A stretch of 64,000 nucleotides of DNA from Paragyromitra xinjiangensis (taxonomy: Eukaryota; Ascomycota; Pezizomycetes; Pezizales; Discinaceae): assembly GCA_038503065.1 (NCBI GenBank), contig JBCAMK010000002.1, forward strand, positions 62,001 to 126,000. The letters are read 5' to 3'. Shown piece after piece: positions 12,061 to 25,473 of the stretch (position 1 is its first letter; every line of letters starts with the position of its first letter). The notes below the pieces were generated by a model. It made no database searches. It saw only the letters and a program-made list of their open reading frames with translations, and was not told the DNA's origin. The position numbers and the translations under genes were made by a program.

Positions 12061-12066
12061 GCCAAT

Positions 12067-13874
12067 CCACATGATTCCTCATAAGACACATTAGTTCGCG
12101 TCATTCCATCACAGACTCAACTCGGAAATACTGCATGCGTGTATTATGATAAGTAGATCTAAACGGAGTGTTTCTATTTGCCAAGCCTATTATCGAGGTT
12201 CATTTGTTGTCGACAATTGTCTTAGATGCGGAGAAAAGGTTGCGTTCAGAAGGTACGGCCAGTCAGCCAAGACCTTGACAACGTACCTTCCACAATAAGT
12301 GTTTGACCTTACTCGTTTATGGCAGGTCTACGGATTAATATTGAATGTTTGATCTTGGAGAGCACCGTGTCCGGTGTCCACCGATTATCAGACTCTGGGA
12401 TAAGAGAACAAAATACGGCAAAACCCATTTTGCTCTACTCTGCAGAGCATCTTAACCTTGCATGGACATCATCAGTATCGACTATCTAGCTATTAAATCC
12501 TATAAATGAGAAGGCCCTCTTGCATGAGAATCCTACCGTTAGCATACCATCAGCCGAGCAAAACCGCAGGACGAAGGTAGAACATGTACGTAATTTAAGT
12601 CCAAGTTATACAGGGCTGTATAGACCAATACTAATAACCAACCAACTAAGTTAGCAAAAAATTTCTTGTGCCTAGTTCACGTTACACCGCTACACATACC
12701 ACTACCTAATGTAACTGTAACACAGAACTGTACCTTAATGATTACATGTATATACTTAGAGTTTTCGATTTTCGGTTAGGCCCTCGGAGAATCGGCACCA
12801 TAATGCAGCACTCGTATTTACGTCTTGGTGCCGAGAAACTAGTATCATTAGATTAGAGCTAGCACTCAGGGAAAGGCACAGTCATAACTCCAACAACCAA
12901 GACAAACCACGGCTATAATATCATCAATATGGTTCCGGATAATTGGCAGCACTTTGCGCATATGCCACACCCTTCCTTTTATGCATGTCAACTCGCAAGG
13001 TCCTGAATCTCACTTTATTAACCTTAATCCATCGGCGGCTCTGCCCGAAGTCCTGGGTGTGTAACCCCAAACTCAGATGTTGTGCTCGTGATACTCGGAC
13101 ATGGATAGTGGCAAAATTATAATAGGTTATTAACGTTACCCACGGACACTCCGAACGACAGGGTATCATTAGCTAGAGTAGAGCCAACCACTGGCGATCC
13201 TAAGCCAGTCGCCACAGCGAAAACTCCCCTTGAAACAAAGAGTCGATCCAAAAACGGGACACCTAGAAACACACCATATTAACGAACAATTGAGGTCAAC
13301 TGATGTTCACCCAGCATTCCAAGTCCCTAACATGCTAAAACGCGGAAAAAACCCCACAAAATCTCACACAGGGATCGCCCACCTTAAAGACCCTAGGCCA
13401 TTGGCGTCGGCAGAATACCCCGGCGGGGAAGCCACCCGCCAGTTGGCCAGGCTATGTCCTACTCTATCAAATTATTGGCTTGACTTGTGGTATTCTACGA
13501 TGCTAGTCAACCTTGAAGCGGGGTTGAAATTTGTTTTTGCAGGGTAGCTATTGAATAACAGGCAATATTTCCAATGCCAAGTAGGAGAGGTACAGTTCTT
13601 CTGAGCTGTGCCACCAGAAAATGACATCCAAAGCCCTAGTCTGGACCCTGGGTAGCACAGGGATAACTCAGCAATACGAGCCTCTTGGCATAATTAACTG
13701 CTTGGCATCACTCCTTTATGTTATGAAGAATTTTGCTTTGAATCAACCGAGGGTGAAGTGGGTGGTGGATTGTTATTTAAGGTATATCTTCTTCCCCTCG
13801 CCGTAAGTCCTACACGGTGTCGGCCTCAGTTTGTCCATACATCGATATACCATTCTCCCACGGACCCACTCAAT
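12067..13874. other. Divergent intergenic region, about 1.8 kb
   Basis: Separates the divergent M28 peptidase and GPI-protein genes. It is rich in stop codons and short frames show no family. It should hold both promoters. No repeat or RNA gene seen. Confidence 0.5.
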
Positions 13875-14825
13875 ATGAGGTACTACGCACCCATTTTGTG
13901 TCTCCTCGCAGTCTCAAGGTCAGTATGCACCGGCACAGACATAGGACATAGCCCACTCCCGAACCTATTGGCTCCTGTCGGAGCTTTCGCGCCCAAGAAC
14001 GCTCCCTTAGAGCCAGCAACCCTTAAAGAATACGGAACCTCTGCCCACCGTCTTTCTCGACGAGAAACCTGCGCCTTAACAGGCTTCTACATGTGTGCAA
14101 ACGGAGGATGTTGTCAAGCCGGGTACAATTGCGACACCGACGGTGTCAGCAACTATTGCTGCAGGATTGGCCAAACCTGCATAGGCAACTCAGGGGTGTG
14201 CCCAACAGGAACCAGCAGCTGTGAAGCAATCACCGGTCAGACAGACGAATGCTGCCCTATAGGAACCCATGTCTGCGATGTAGATATTAGCGGCCAAACT
14301 GGTTGCAGACTTTTGGGAAGTGGAATTTCTTCGCTTTGCAGAGATTCGAATTATTTCCCATGCGATGATGGTAGTGGATGCTGCAGGACTGGTCAGACGT
14401 GTATTCCAAATTCCGATTATTGCGAAGAGCCATGTGACTCTGGATACATGCAATGCTCGTTTGGTGGCTGCTGCGAGCCTGGGTATTACTGCAACGCAGG
14501 GACTGAAACCTGTAGAAGGAATACCAGCTACGTCGTTTCAGTGTCTCCATTGACTCGCCGCTCATCGACCTCCTCCCGATCATCCTCACGGCCATCCTCG
14601 CGCACCACATTTTTTGACCCAACTCCGACGTTTGATGTTCCAACACTCACTCCAACGGACGATACAAACTCTTCGACTTCAAGTAGACGGACTTCGAGCA
14701 CCCCCACGACCACTCCTAGCCCAGTAGCAATCGTAACGACTCCAGTTGGCGGCGACTCCAACTCACTAAACCCTTCGTCATTTGGACTTGTTGCTGTGGG
14801 GCTTGGTGTTCTTTTCCAGTTATGA
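13875..14825 (+). CDS. Cysteine-rich secreted protein, probably GPI-anchored
   Basis: Single exon, 316 residues. The ATG at 13875 starts a signal peptide (MRYYAPILCLLAVSRSVCTG); the frame is open further upstream but without a better start. The mature part has a short linker ending in an SRRE-type dibasic site, then a Cys-rich region with repeated GGCC/SGCC cores: CANGGCCQAGYNCD, GCCRTGQTCIPNSDYC and GGCCEPGYYCNAGTETC. A Ser/Thr/Arg-rich stalk follows, suited to O-glycosylation, and then a hydrophobic end (SFGLVAVGLGVLFQL) after a small-residue site, typical of GPI attachment. It probably sits in the cell wall or outer membrane face. The Cys pattern resembles chitin-binding or granulin-like modules, but I cannot assign a ligand. 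Confidence 0.85.
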   Translation: MRYYAPILCLLAVSRSVCTGTDIGHSPLPNLLAPVGAFAPKNAPLEPATLKEYGTSAHRLSRRETCALTGFYMCANGGCCQAGYNCDTDGVSNYCCRIGQTCIGNSGVCPTGTSSCEAITGQTDECCPIGTHVCDVDISGQTGCRLLGSGISSLCRDSNYFPCDDGSGCCRTGQTCIPNSDYCEEPCDSGYMQCSFGGCCEPGYYCNAGTETCRRNTSYVVSVSPLTRRSSTSSRSSSRPSSRTTFFDPTPTFDVPTLTPTDDTNSSTSSRRTSSTPTTTPSPVAIVTTPVGGDSNSLNPSSFGLVAVGLGVLFQL

Positions 14826-15654
14826 TGGATGTATGACAGGTTTGGTTGGTTAATGGTGGATGATTAAGGGTGGAATTTAATATATTCGAAGATAGTGTTT
14901 CATTGGTCTATAACCTCCTGTAATAATTCGTGTAATAATTACCCAATGTCTGAAACTGTGTATGAACAGCTTACAGAATTGATACATGTGCCCAGAAACA
15001 GAAGCAGGAGACGATAACTGGAGCGTCCAATGTGCTCGGCCGTAAGCAGACCCAACGGTCTTTCCAGCTTCTCCTCTCATCACATTTTGTCACTCGTATG
15101 AATCCTGTCACGTGCTAACGCGGTTCCCAACCGCCTATGGAATCCAGAGCATGGGAAATATCTATATGTACCGTAATCACCAGAATGAGCCAGTGCGAAC
15201 AAACGACTGGCACAAACCCTAGCGATGTGTCGTCTTAAAATAACCCCAAAACTACAAGCCAACCATAATCCTGCAGTTTCTATATAATTCCACTTTCTTC
15301 ATGCAAACTATCCAGATGCATCATGATTAGATCCAGACGAATATCGAAGAACGTACTGAAATATCCGCAGGCGGGTAATAACATGTACCACTTTCGCCAC
15401 AGCGCGCAGGGATGGTTCCACACGATGTTGCTCTGCTCTGTTGGTGCTGTTAGCTCAATCTCACAGCCTCCCCCATAACCCCTGCGTTCAGGCCCGCCAT
15501 CTGCGCGCGCATTAATAAACCAACACCACCCCGCTGCCCCGCCATTATTCTCTCGCTCCATCTTTTCTTCTTCCTTATCACCCTCTTCTCGAAACCATTT
15601 TCATCACTTCTACATCACTTTCAGTATCAATTCCATCACCAGGGCTTCACAACC
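14826..15654. other. Intergenic gap
   Basis: Holds the 3' flank of the GPI-protein gene and the pyrimidine-rich promoter of the Stc1-domain gene (CT-rich 15560-15640). No gene seen. Confidence 0.5.
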
Positions 15655-17008
15655 ATGAGGAAAGGCGGCGGGCAACCTCAAATTGGCAATTTCATCAACC
15701 AGAGAAAATCCGTTAGTGGCTCCAATAGGTGCGTATTTATGATTTCCCTAATTTCTACCATCCATGCCGACTGCCCCTCACGCCTGCTTCTCCTAGCCAT
15801 CTCTTGCATCAAATATTTGTAAACACATGTATATAAATCGTTACTAGCATGTGATCTAACCTTTTTTAGCGGTGGCGGAACGCCTGATGGCATCCAGTGT
15901 CAGGTTTGCCAGAAGGTGAAATCTAAGGATAATTACGCCAAGCGCCAGCTTCAGAAGTACAATCCATACAACAAGGCCTGTAAGTATCTAGTCCCTTATC
16001 CCTCAAACAAACCCAAACCCACCAAAATTGCCTTCTACTCAAACACACTTAACCCTATCAAGCTACCTTTTACTTACTGATGATTCAGTCGCACGTAATC
16101 CAACATCTGTCCGAGTCACCTGCATAACCTGTACTCCTGGCCAAACTACTGAGCTCCATTGCTACATCTGCGACACGACTTACGGTCTTGATAAATTCGC
16201 CAAAAATCAGCGCAAAGATCCAGACAAGGCCAGATGCATGAAATGTGTCAACAAGGTTCTTGAGACCGAGCCCGATATGTCTCCTCCAACCACAGATGAT
16301 GAGAACGAAGAGGAAGACACCGACAATGAGGTACACCTTTGGAGTATACACACACCCCTGTTAGTCTCGTAATTGATCATTTCATAGGACTGGGGGAACA
16401 GCAGCAAGAAAGAGAATGCAAGGACCGCTTCAAGAGCTTCAAAGAGTATCCAGGGCTCAATTGCAGCTCCTTCCTCTCGTTTTGGTTCTTCCCTATCCAC
16501 CACCACTCGTGATGCAGCTGGATCGACTGGTGGATCGCGCTCTTACGCCGGATCAGTTACCTCATCAGTTGCTACTAGCAATGCCACTTTCACATCTCAT
16601 ATCAGCCCCGCTCAATCCCGCATCGCCTTTCCTGCCCCCAGTACCGTCAGTCGCACTGGTGGAGACGTGTGGGAGACTGTCGGGGTCGCTGGGGCTCCAA
16701 TCGCGAAACCGGCATATAGCGCATGGGGAGCTCCTGCTAACACTGGGTCTATTACCGAAAACTCCTCACGTGTTAGTCGCTCCACGTCCCGTGTTGCTCC
16801 GTCAGATACTAAGTCGAACGGTTGGGCCAAGATTAATAAAATCCCGAAAGGCAAAGAGCAAAAGTGGGGTGGAGGCAACATCGCTGAAGATGGCGAGGAC
16901 GAGTGGGCTAAATACGGCAGAGATATTCGCGATGCGAAAGCAGGCAAAATCCCTAAAAAGAAGAAGCAGCCCGACTCTAACAGTGATGATGACGATGATT
17001 GGAATTAG
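15655..17008 (+). CDS. Stc1-domain protein (LIM-like zinc fingers)
   Basis: Four exons: 15655-15728, 15870-15979, 16089-16330, 16388-17008; 348 residues. The N-terminal third carries four CxxC pairs, CQVC, CITC, CYIC and CMKC, spaced as in the Stc1 domain, with the conserved LDKFAKNQR before the last pair. In fission yeast Stc1 links the RNAi effector complex to the Clr4 (CLRC) H3K9 methylation complex. The rest is low-complexity: an acidic DDENEEEDTDNE stretch, a Ser/Thr-rich linker, two Trp-containing segments (GGDVWETVGVAG, SNGWAKINKIPK), and a basic-acidic end KKKKQPDSNSDDDDDWN. It is likely nuclear. Most filamentous-fungal Stc1-domain proteins have not been studied, so the heterochromatin role is inferred from the domain only. 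Confidence 0.8.
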
Positions 17009-18699
17009 TCTTGAGTAAAGTTTGGAGCTCGAACTGTTTCCTTTCTTGTCAGAGAATCTGAGCAGCCAAGCCTCTTTTTCCTTTTGTTGGTTTCTGGCAT
17101 TTTGGAAAACAACTTTCATGAGTTATACACTTTTCATCCATCTCACATTTCACCGTTTCCCTTTTTCAATATCCTACCCTTGCATCTCGATCTCTTGGGC
17201 TAGGTTTTTCCGCACGAGTTTCCCTACCTCCTTCTTTTTCTTTCTTTCGGCTGTATACGAAATTACAAACATGTCGATATGTAAAGATCAGATGTGTTAA
17301 GGTTTGCATGTACGTAGTCCTTCGTGAACGAAATCGAAAAAATATCCTCCCATGCTATCTCCTAAGAGTCAAAACCCCACAGACCTATCAGACTTATCAA
17401 AACTAACACCAAGCTCTCCATATCTCAATATAACTTTCACCAACGACTCAGGAGACCCTGGACAGGTATATTAAGCACAGTATATCATTTAATATGGCCC
17501 TCCGTTATGTGGACTAGAGTCAACATCAAATATAAGCTCCGGCTTTCAGACTTAGCTCAAAGACTTTCACAGCAAACCTCTCATTGATATGGTGACCTAC
17601 AATTCCCCACCACAAACGCCAGATCTCATAGTTAATGTCTTAAGATTTGGTTGATAGTAGCCTAAGTCAGGCTTCCATTATCCAACTGTCAGAAAAACAG
17701 TATTTTAGAAACTTCTGATAGGGTTTTATTCGTAGATGATCACCTATGTCAACGAACCTTAGCGCAGGTTTAACTCACAATGAAATTTCTCTCTTGTCGC
17801 TCACCACACACGCGATTGTGAGAGGGAGTACCTTACAAGAATACGAAATTAGAGAAAATTTAAACCCATATCCCTTACATAAAGCAGCTATTCCTAGAGG
17901 AAAGTACTGGCCCACATAAATAACCCCTTTCCGTTCTAGTCCACATACCCCCATAAGGTAATTACACCGTACACTAATAGATCATCCTCCTACTACCATC
18001 ACCAGAGCATCCTATAGTTTTTCAAACTTATTAATGACCGAAACTAAGTATCAAGGAAGAACGTTCTGCGGAAACATATCACACTTAGATCTATACAGAA
18101 AATGATATAGCAGCACAATCACTACAAATCACTCGCACGTCATAACCCTACCAAAGATGAGCAGCCCATGTTAAACCCTAGCCAAAAACCTCAGCGTGCT
18201 CAGATGACTTCCCACAAGAGAATATGTCTTTGATTGCTAGGAAGTATGGGTGCGATAGAAAAAGAGCTTGATTAACTTAACTCGACCCTATCAGGGGCCC
18301 GAAGTATAGACTACACACGTATACTAAAATCCCCTATGGCATCCGGCATAGCCATACGCAGCTAAGTGGCCTGCCAACAATGGTCCTTAATCCTTAAAGA
18401 GATGTTACACTATGCAACGATCTTCGTACTGTTTAACTCTAATTACTAAGTTATTTCTAATCAATTACTATTTGATTCCCTAATCAGTACGCTCACAGAC
18501 ACTATAATCATGGCGAGATTTGCTTATACATTCCAATCGACCCAACTCCTCCTCAAGACCTTCCCAGGGGCTCAACTGATAGCCTAATCACAGATGCAAA
18601 TCAAAGAATAACTATCAAAAGTCTCTAAACTAAACAACTCCGCCAACTCCTCAAATGATGAGTGGAATCCTCAGATACATTTTTAGGACAAAAGATTAT
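17009..18699. other. Gene desert
   Basis: The Stc1 gene's T-rich 3' flank runs to about 17300. Beyond it there is essentially no open frame of useful length in any frame, which suggests old, stop-dense DNA. No repeat family was identified by eye. Confidence 0.55.
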
Positions 18700-18779
18700 G
18701 ATTTCGCCCGGGCTCGAACCGGGGACCACCAGTGGAACTATTGTTAGACTGGTGTGATAACCAACTACACCACGAAACC
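18700..18779 (-). tRNA. tRNA-Val (AAC) with a 7-base intron
   Basis: On the minus strand the acceptor GGTTTCG pairs with CGAAATC (one G-T). The D arm is GTGTAGTTGGTTATCAC and the T arm CCCGG-TTCGAGC-CCGGG. The anticodon stem CCAGT/ACTGG encloses a 14-base loop: CT-AAC-A, an intron of about 7 bases (ATAGTTC), then C. A TTTT terminator follows at 18692-18689. The body resembles other fungal tRNA-Val(AAC) genes. Confidence 0.9.
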
Positions 18780-19213
18780 AGATGTGTTTCATGTTTCATT
18801 TTGAATACTCGAAACATTTGAAGCTTCCCATAAGGTTTAAACAGCGAAACTTTCTAGAGACCTACATGGGGAAGTGCATCGATTTGGTGCTGATTTCCCA
18901 GCTCTCGGCTCATAGGTTATGACCAGAAAAATCCTTGGGAATTCGAAACCTATATATACACTAGTAAAACATGTGGTCAGTAAGTTCATAAAAACATACA
19001 AAGTCCCAAGTGTCACACTGCTCTACCATAAAAATTGCGAGTGATAGTATATGAACCAGCATGAGAAATTCAAACGATAGCTCCAAGGCCAGGGCATACC
19101 GAAAGATTCATGAGAACATTTCTCAGGGTAGCCTTAATTTAAAGGCTTATTACGGATAGCCGCGATAAGGTCAAAGGTTTAGATGCCAACAAGAATCGCG
19201 GAACACCATCAAA
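18780..19213. other. Gap between two tRNAs
   Basis: AT-rich; nothing seen. Confidence 0.5.
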
Positions 19214-19292
19214 GCTGGATTAGTGTAGAGGTTATCACTCCGGATTTTGATAGAAAATTCCGGCAACCGCGGTTCGACTCCGCGATTCAGCT
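19214..19292 (+). tRNA. tRNA-Gln (TTG) with a 7-base intron
   Basis: Acceptor GCTGGAT pairs with ATTCAGC. The D arm is GTGTAGAGGTTATCAC. The anticodon stem CCGGA/TCCGG encloses TT-TTG-A, an intron of about 7 bases (TAGAAAA), then T. The T arm is CGCGG-TTCGACT-CCGCG. TTTT follows at 19294-19297. Confidence 0.9.
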
Positions 19293-22200
19293 ATTTTGAA
19301 CTTTTCGCAATCCCCCAGTGATTGCTCATCCCAAAAATATTCGGTACGTGAAAGTGCACGATGATTATGCTTTTTTAGGCTGTAGGATAAATATATTCGA
19401 AAGTCGATTGCAGCTCGGACTAACCAAATTACGCGTGCATGAAGAGCAGGACTGAAACTAACCTCTTACATCTACATCAAGCCGTACTTCCGATTCCCTA
19501 CAATTTTCTGTAAGAGATACAGCTATCTGCAGCCAATAAGTTGAAGCAAAAGATATGAAACCTCAAAAACGATACCATGCAAGACCGTGTCGCATCAACG
19601 CCAAATACCCCAGCACACCTCATTCTATCAGAACTACCAAATATTCAGTGTTTTCTGTCTCCACATCTGCCGTAACCTCATGATCGGAAGGGGTCAAGGG
19701 AAAAGCAGTCCGATTCTAAAAGCCTTGTGTTTATGAAGCTTAAACTATATGAAACTAGTCCGCCCAATCACTTTCTAGAACAATAAAGTTCGCTCTTAGC
19801 TTCTAACCCTGTGTGCGACGTTAATTTAAATCAACAACCACGCGGTTTCCTCCGGAAAATCCACAACAAGTTTGATCCTTTGATTGTTTGCCGGGGCCCA
19901 GGATCTACAAACTCTGCCGTAGTTTTAATTCAACAGCTTCATGACCAGCTCGGGGATTGTTTATATGGCGGACCGGCAACGCAAGCAGGGTTATTTCGTG
20001 GGCCGATGGTAAGGCACTTGGATAGTTTTGCGATATGTCGGAAATTTGTCAAGGGCAATACCTGTAGGGTTGGAATAAACTATGACCCATGGATGGGTTC
20101 TGGTAGCGCTTATTCCTGCTTTACGGGTTGTCGGCTTTTATTTTTGGGTTGCTCGTTAAGCATAATCACGCAAGATCACTCGATTCAGGTACTCAATAAT
20201 ACCATGTAAAAGCTATCAAAAGATCCCAGAATATCATGACGACGAATTTTCAAGAGCCCAAAGTGACGTTACAGCGCTAGAAAACCCAATCATGGTTATA
20301 CCCACGCAAATACCAAAGGAGCCGAACCCTAACCGAACCCTTTAGAATCTCCTGGAAGGGAACGTTTCTTAGTGGTTGATATTCTGGGGCTTGGGTTGAT
20401 GATAATTCCAGCATCACAAACCCCAAAAACACACCTATTAACTGCGGTTAACACATTTAAGTAGAAAACCAGTGTATATGGCCGGTACGGAACTCGCCTT
20501 CGAAATTCGACTTCGAGTGTACTATGCTTAACTATGGTCCCTTGAATAATCTCCAGTACACCATCACAGCCAAGTGACAGTAGTGAGGCTGTAGATATCT
20601 TGTCTGTAGATTCGAGTCCAACAATCCTAGGTGCTCGGCATACCTCTGTGCTTTTCTCCCAGAAGCCTGTGCGAAGTGGGGCGCTCGGCCCTGAGGGGCT
20701 ATGCGGATACTCCTCGTGGCAAATCACACAGGTCAATTGTACCGTGGGAGTGGGAACGCGGGCAACTTTGTGTTACTGAGTGTTTTTTCCCACGGATTTT
20801 TTCTTTTTCCATAGAGCGAGATCGTTGGGAATTTTACCCCTAAGCTACCTAGGTATTAGGCACTTAAAACGTCTGCGTAATGATAGCTATCCTGGTCTGC
20901 CCGGAATTCCCTCGCCCTTATCATTTTGGCACGAAAATCGAATTGTGGAGCACAGTTACCAATCACAAAAATCCAGAAGCTTATGAAAACAATTCCCCCC
21001 ACCAGGACTGACAGATGATCAAGGCATATCTCCTAGCGCCCATTATGTACAAACATAGGTGAAATTGTTCCGCCACAACACAAGGAAATAGAGTCCGAGT
21101 TTCTTGTTCACGCACGAGCCATCTTCTTGTCTTGATGAACCCAAGGCCCACTTTCCCGGCGCTGGTATCTGTAAATTCATGCTGAGCCGAGCCCTCGTGG
21201 GCGAAGTTCCGTTAATCATAACCCCTGATGGTTGCTGGGCTATTTCGTATCAGGTTATAGAAGCTCTCCGACGTCACACACTCCGTCCCGTAATCGAGGC
21301 CGTGGACGTTTTCTAGAATATCAAATGAGATATTGATAATAGTCTAGTGATTTCAAGGGGAAGGTGGTTAGCGGAGAATGCTCTACTCAGGTTAGAATCC
21401 GTGCGTCCGTTGTGAGGCTCCCCAAAGATACTCGAAAGTGAAATTAGTACTTTGCTGATCTGCTGATATATGTGACATTGTGATTGAGGCGAATTGCACA
21501 CACACTCCAATCTTCAGTTGTTAGAAAGACCATGTCTACCAAAGTCATGTCCTTGTTCCTTTCTTCAAATCAGCATGTTTGGACGTTCCTGACTTTCTCA
21601 AAACGCTCCGGGTAATTATAAATTACCGGGAACCTGGTGTGTATGGAGAGATGCCACGATGGGCTAACCATAATCGTGTAAGGTAGCTAAGCACCCATGC
21701 ATGCAGTTTACTTTTCCCGGGAGATTCTGAAACGCTGGGACTTCGGTCTGTGCAACGCATTCCGTCCTTGTTTTTTCTTTTTTTGCTCATCTGAGGGTTT
21801 TTGCTCATCTCGTCCGACGTCGTACCCTATGCATAAACAAATTTAGTTCCATCGGAATAAGAAATCAAGAAAACTTTATTTTTCATGGCGATTAAGAAGG
21901 TGATGATAATAATTTTAAGCTTGCATATTAGCCAACCTGGGGAATAGCATATGCATTGCTTGCGTGAGAACTAAAGCACTTTCTCTGCTGAGAGTTGTTT
22001 CTTTTCTCCATATGATTTCCTCGTCTCCAAATTCCGCTGGCCGGCAGATGTTTGGATCTGTGCTGCCGTTTCCATCCACGAGCACATTCAGACAAATGGG
22101 TCTCAAGGATCAAGGAAATGTCCGTTTTCGCCGACCTCAGAACAAAATGAAGAATAAACATCCTGGAGGTTATGTTCTACCCGAAACCCCGGTTGTCTTG

Positions 22201-25200
22201 ATACAGATTAGACGGGTAGAGAATACGGCAAGGTTTCTGGGCCGTGGCGTCCAAAAAGTACCGTTGAGGCCGTTGGTGTTGGTGAAAGAATTCACAGTTC
22301 GGTTAGAGAGTTGGATGTTTGTTCGACACTGTCGGTAGGTACCTATCTTGTCCTCTGTGATCACATTGCTTTTGGATTGCGCAAATCTGGGTCGGTGTTG
22401 AGATGGTATGCGTGGGAATCCGGCCATTTGCCAACAGGTGTGTGAGTGAGATAGAACGGGAAAGTTTGATAGCTCGTAGCAAAAGATCATTTCCTAGTAT
22501 GCTAGGTATGGATATCGTACATATTCCATACTTGAGAGGCAAGGGATTCCTTTTTCGCGATGATACGTTCACCCGTGATTTCGCGACGTGCTGCGCTGCA
22601 TCACAGCGAGCCATCTTACTAGCCCTAAACCCTGAATACATGTATGTATGGTTCTAGCGAGGAGAAGTCTGGCAGGTCGCCAATCTCTTTCAAGGCGTCA
22701 AGCGATTCCAACGTTCCCAAAACACGGCAAGTCGCGAATACGCCTGAATATGACCAGTCACATTACATGAAGCACCGTCTTTGCCGCAAGAGCCCAAAGT
22801 TTTCCATGAAGAGTAACTGCGGTTGGATGCCAGTACGGAGGGACAAGCTTAAGATGGAGGAGGTCCCTGCACAGCGAAGGAACAGGAATGGTCTGAACTC
22901 CCCGGGTCATGGGGAGGTTCTGATTGGGAACGCCCCCAGGCACGCGAATACTATTGGGGGAGGCGCACAGCTGCTGCAGAGAGGAGTCAAACGAGAAGCA
23001 GGCGGACATATAGCGCATGCAACAGTCCGAACAGAAATCAGTGGATATAGGAAATAGACACAAGAAAACAGAAAAACAATAAATATCCAGGGTTTCTTTT
23101 TTTTCTTCTTGCTGTCTTCGGAATGGAGGGGATATCGCAGGTCTTCTCTTCCTTGTTTGAGTTCGACCCTTTTGGGGTGAGGCATGAAAAGAAAATCAGG
23201 AAACAATTGGCCTCAAGTGCGGACGGGGATGTCCAGCAACAGCACAACCAGTTTCGGCGCGGCCAATCCCTGGTGCGGTTCGGACATGGAATGGCTTTGA
23301 CAGCCCAACAGCTGTGGAGATGCAGGCTTGCATAGCCCTGGCCCCTGCGAGAATCCAGCCAACACAACAAACCGCAAACCACCACACCCAATCCTCGATT
23401 TTTTTTTTCAAGAGGTTGGGTTTGGGGCCACAGTCATTGCCTGCTGATGGTGCTGGCGTTGCTGATGCTGAACTAGACAAAAAAATGTAAGTGGAGAGCC
23501 CGAGAGAGGAGAGAGGGGAAGCGAGAGAATAGGATAGAGAACTTATTGTTTTTGTGGGTACCAGGAAACCCTTATCCCGAAATAGGAATTTCGTACGACA
23601 GACTGTCAGTTGTTGCCCCCAGAACCTGTCCATCGCATAGGTACATGCACACATTCAATATAGAAAGCAAATAATCTTACAAGAGGGGCATCCGTAAAGT
23701 GGGAATAACGGCCCCTCGTTCTATCCTCTTTCCCAACGGTTCGCGCCCTTCCCAGTCATTTTGATAGTCTCATCTTAGCATCCCAGTTTTCATTTCTTAC
23801 TCGTGTTTACATAAGTCTCTATATGCAAAGCGCCCTCCCTGTTTGATGTTCAGCCCTGGGAAAGAGAGAGAGGGACTTGTGATACCAACTTTATCACCAC
23901 CGCCACAATCTCAAAATCCTCCGGCCAACGGTACAGATCTCGTTTTGCCCACCTCTTGAGCCGAATCATCCAAAAATTCGTTGGTGCTGATTGTTCCCTT
24001 ATCACAACGATCAATCATCCGGAGAACCATCTCATCACCTCTTCGGGATAATTTCCACGCGCGACCCACACCGCCATACAGGAAACGCGTGAATATTGGC
24101 TAAGATTTGCCAAGGTGCAGAGGTTCTGTGCGCACGTACATTTGAAGCCTTCATCTCTTTGGGGACATACGCTCCTCGAAATATTCATATTGTCCCGCTC
24201 TTTTCCTTCATCCAATTCTAGCCTGATACGGGCATTCCCTTCTGTCATCTGTCTCCTCACTCGCCCATTCGCCTATCGTGAAGGGCAGCGGCTGCAGCCG
24301 ACACCAACTTTCTCCACCTTCAATTTGTGCCTCGCAACGGACAACAGACTGCCTGCTTGCCACAGTCCTCGCTCCTTCTGCTGCTGCTTGCAGCATAATT
24401 CGTCTCACAAAATAAGCAGAGAGGCTGAGGAAGGAAGCCTCCTAAACAAATTCCGCTGTAAAACACGCATCATACGTACAGAGGACAGCAAGTACCAGGC
24501 CTCGCTGGAAAAGTAAACGGGACGCAGGGGTTCACAACGGATCATCCTTCTTAGGTCTTGACCAGTTCTCAGGTCTTCGACCCACCGTTCTGCAACACCA
24601 TAAGCACAATCCCACGAGACAGGCGTAACCACCAACGCACCTACCGTTCGCTGCACACGCTCACTCGCATTCACTCCTTCTCGCAGCAAAGTCTCCCCAC
24701 CCACTCACCACCTCCACCCCACGTTCTCTGTTGCCTGCTTTCTCTTCTTGTTCTCTCTCTCTTTCTTCATTCTCTTTCGTAGCCAGTCGAGTCCTATCCG
24801 GTCTTTTGGTTCCACCCAATCCTTGCACGAAAGCCCCTATTGGTTCTACAGGTTCCATCGCACTTTCCTCGCCCCCTTCTGCTTCTGTTCCTATTCTTGC
24901 TTTCCCTCCCCGCTCTCTTTACGTCTCCTGTTATCCGATTCTTCATCCTCAACGTCTTCAAAGCTGGCCCCTGCAACCTATTTCCAGCTCTGCACATCTG
25001 TTGCTGCAGTCCTCCGCCTTAAGGAAGCATACACAGAGATCCTTGGGAAAGTGTCAAGTCAGTCGTTGCCGTCAACAAATACCCTTTTACCAGGACCAGC
25101 AGCGTCGTCTATCATCCCCGAAGACCTATAGCGGGCTTGCACCATTATTTCGGAGACGATCTATCATATTCACACATAAACACACAAACACACACAAACA

Positions 25201-25473
25201 CACACACCCTTCCAAGGTTGTGTTTCGGTCTTTAATCGAGTGATATTTATTCTTCGTATCGGCGCGAATTTCTGTTTTCTTTTTGTTTTTGTTTCGTGCT
25301 TTAGCGGGAACAAGTTGGGGTATTTTCTCGGGGCCTAATCATAAAAGTGACGATTCTCAAATTTCTTTGGGTATATACTTCCGTGATATATTCCTCTATC
25401 TTACGATTTTGTAGCTGATGCTGACTTCTTCTAGATAAAAATATATTTGCGGTGGAGTCGTACCTAATTCACA
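19293..25473. other. Gene desert upstream of the IME2-like gene, about 6.2 kb
   Basis: Frames such as 19811-20209 (+), 20736-20329 (-) and the overlapping frames at 21.9-23.6 kb show no recognisable motif and overlap on both strands, so I do not call them genes. From about 24.1 kb the plus strand turns strongly pyrimidine-rich (24640-24960), followed by an AC-rich microsatellite (25170-25208). This fits a promoter or long leader of the IME2-like kinase. Several short upstream frames occur in that leader. Confidence 0.5.
25170..25208. repeat. (AC)n / CACACAAA microsatellite
   Basis: Imperfect CACACA-AACACACA repeats about 270-300 bases before the IME2-like start codon, likely in its leader or promoter. 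Confidence 0.85.

Noticed and set aside
19811..20209. 132-codon plus-strand frame
   Set aside because: No motif, isolated in a stop-dense desert, no splice partners; treated as chance.
20329..20736. 135-codon minus-strand frame beginning MTCVICHEEYP, recalling a zinc finger
   Set aside because: Only one CxxC, no second metal pair, and no continuation by splicing.
21964..23654. Overlapping frames of 100-150 codons on both strands
   Set aside because: Mutually overlapping in several frames without recognisable motifs; no consistent gene model.
24115..25243. Several Ser/Pro/Leu-rich frames
   Set aside because: Composition reflects the CT-rich promoter or leader of the IME2-like gene; no conserved motif.
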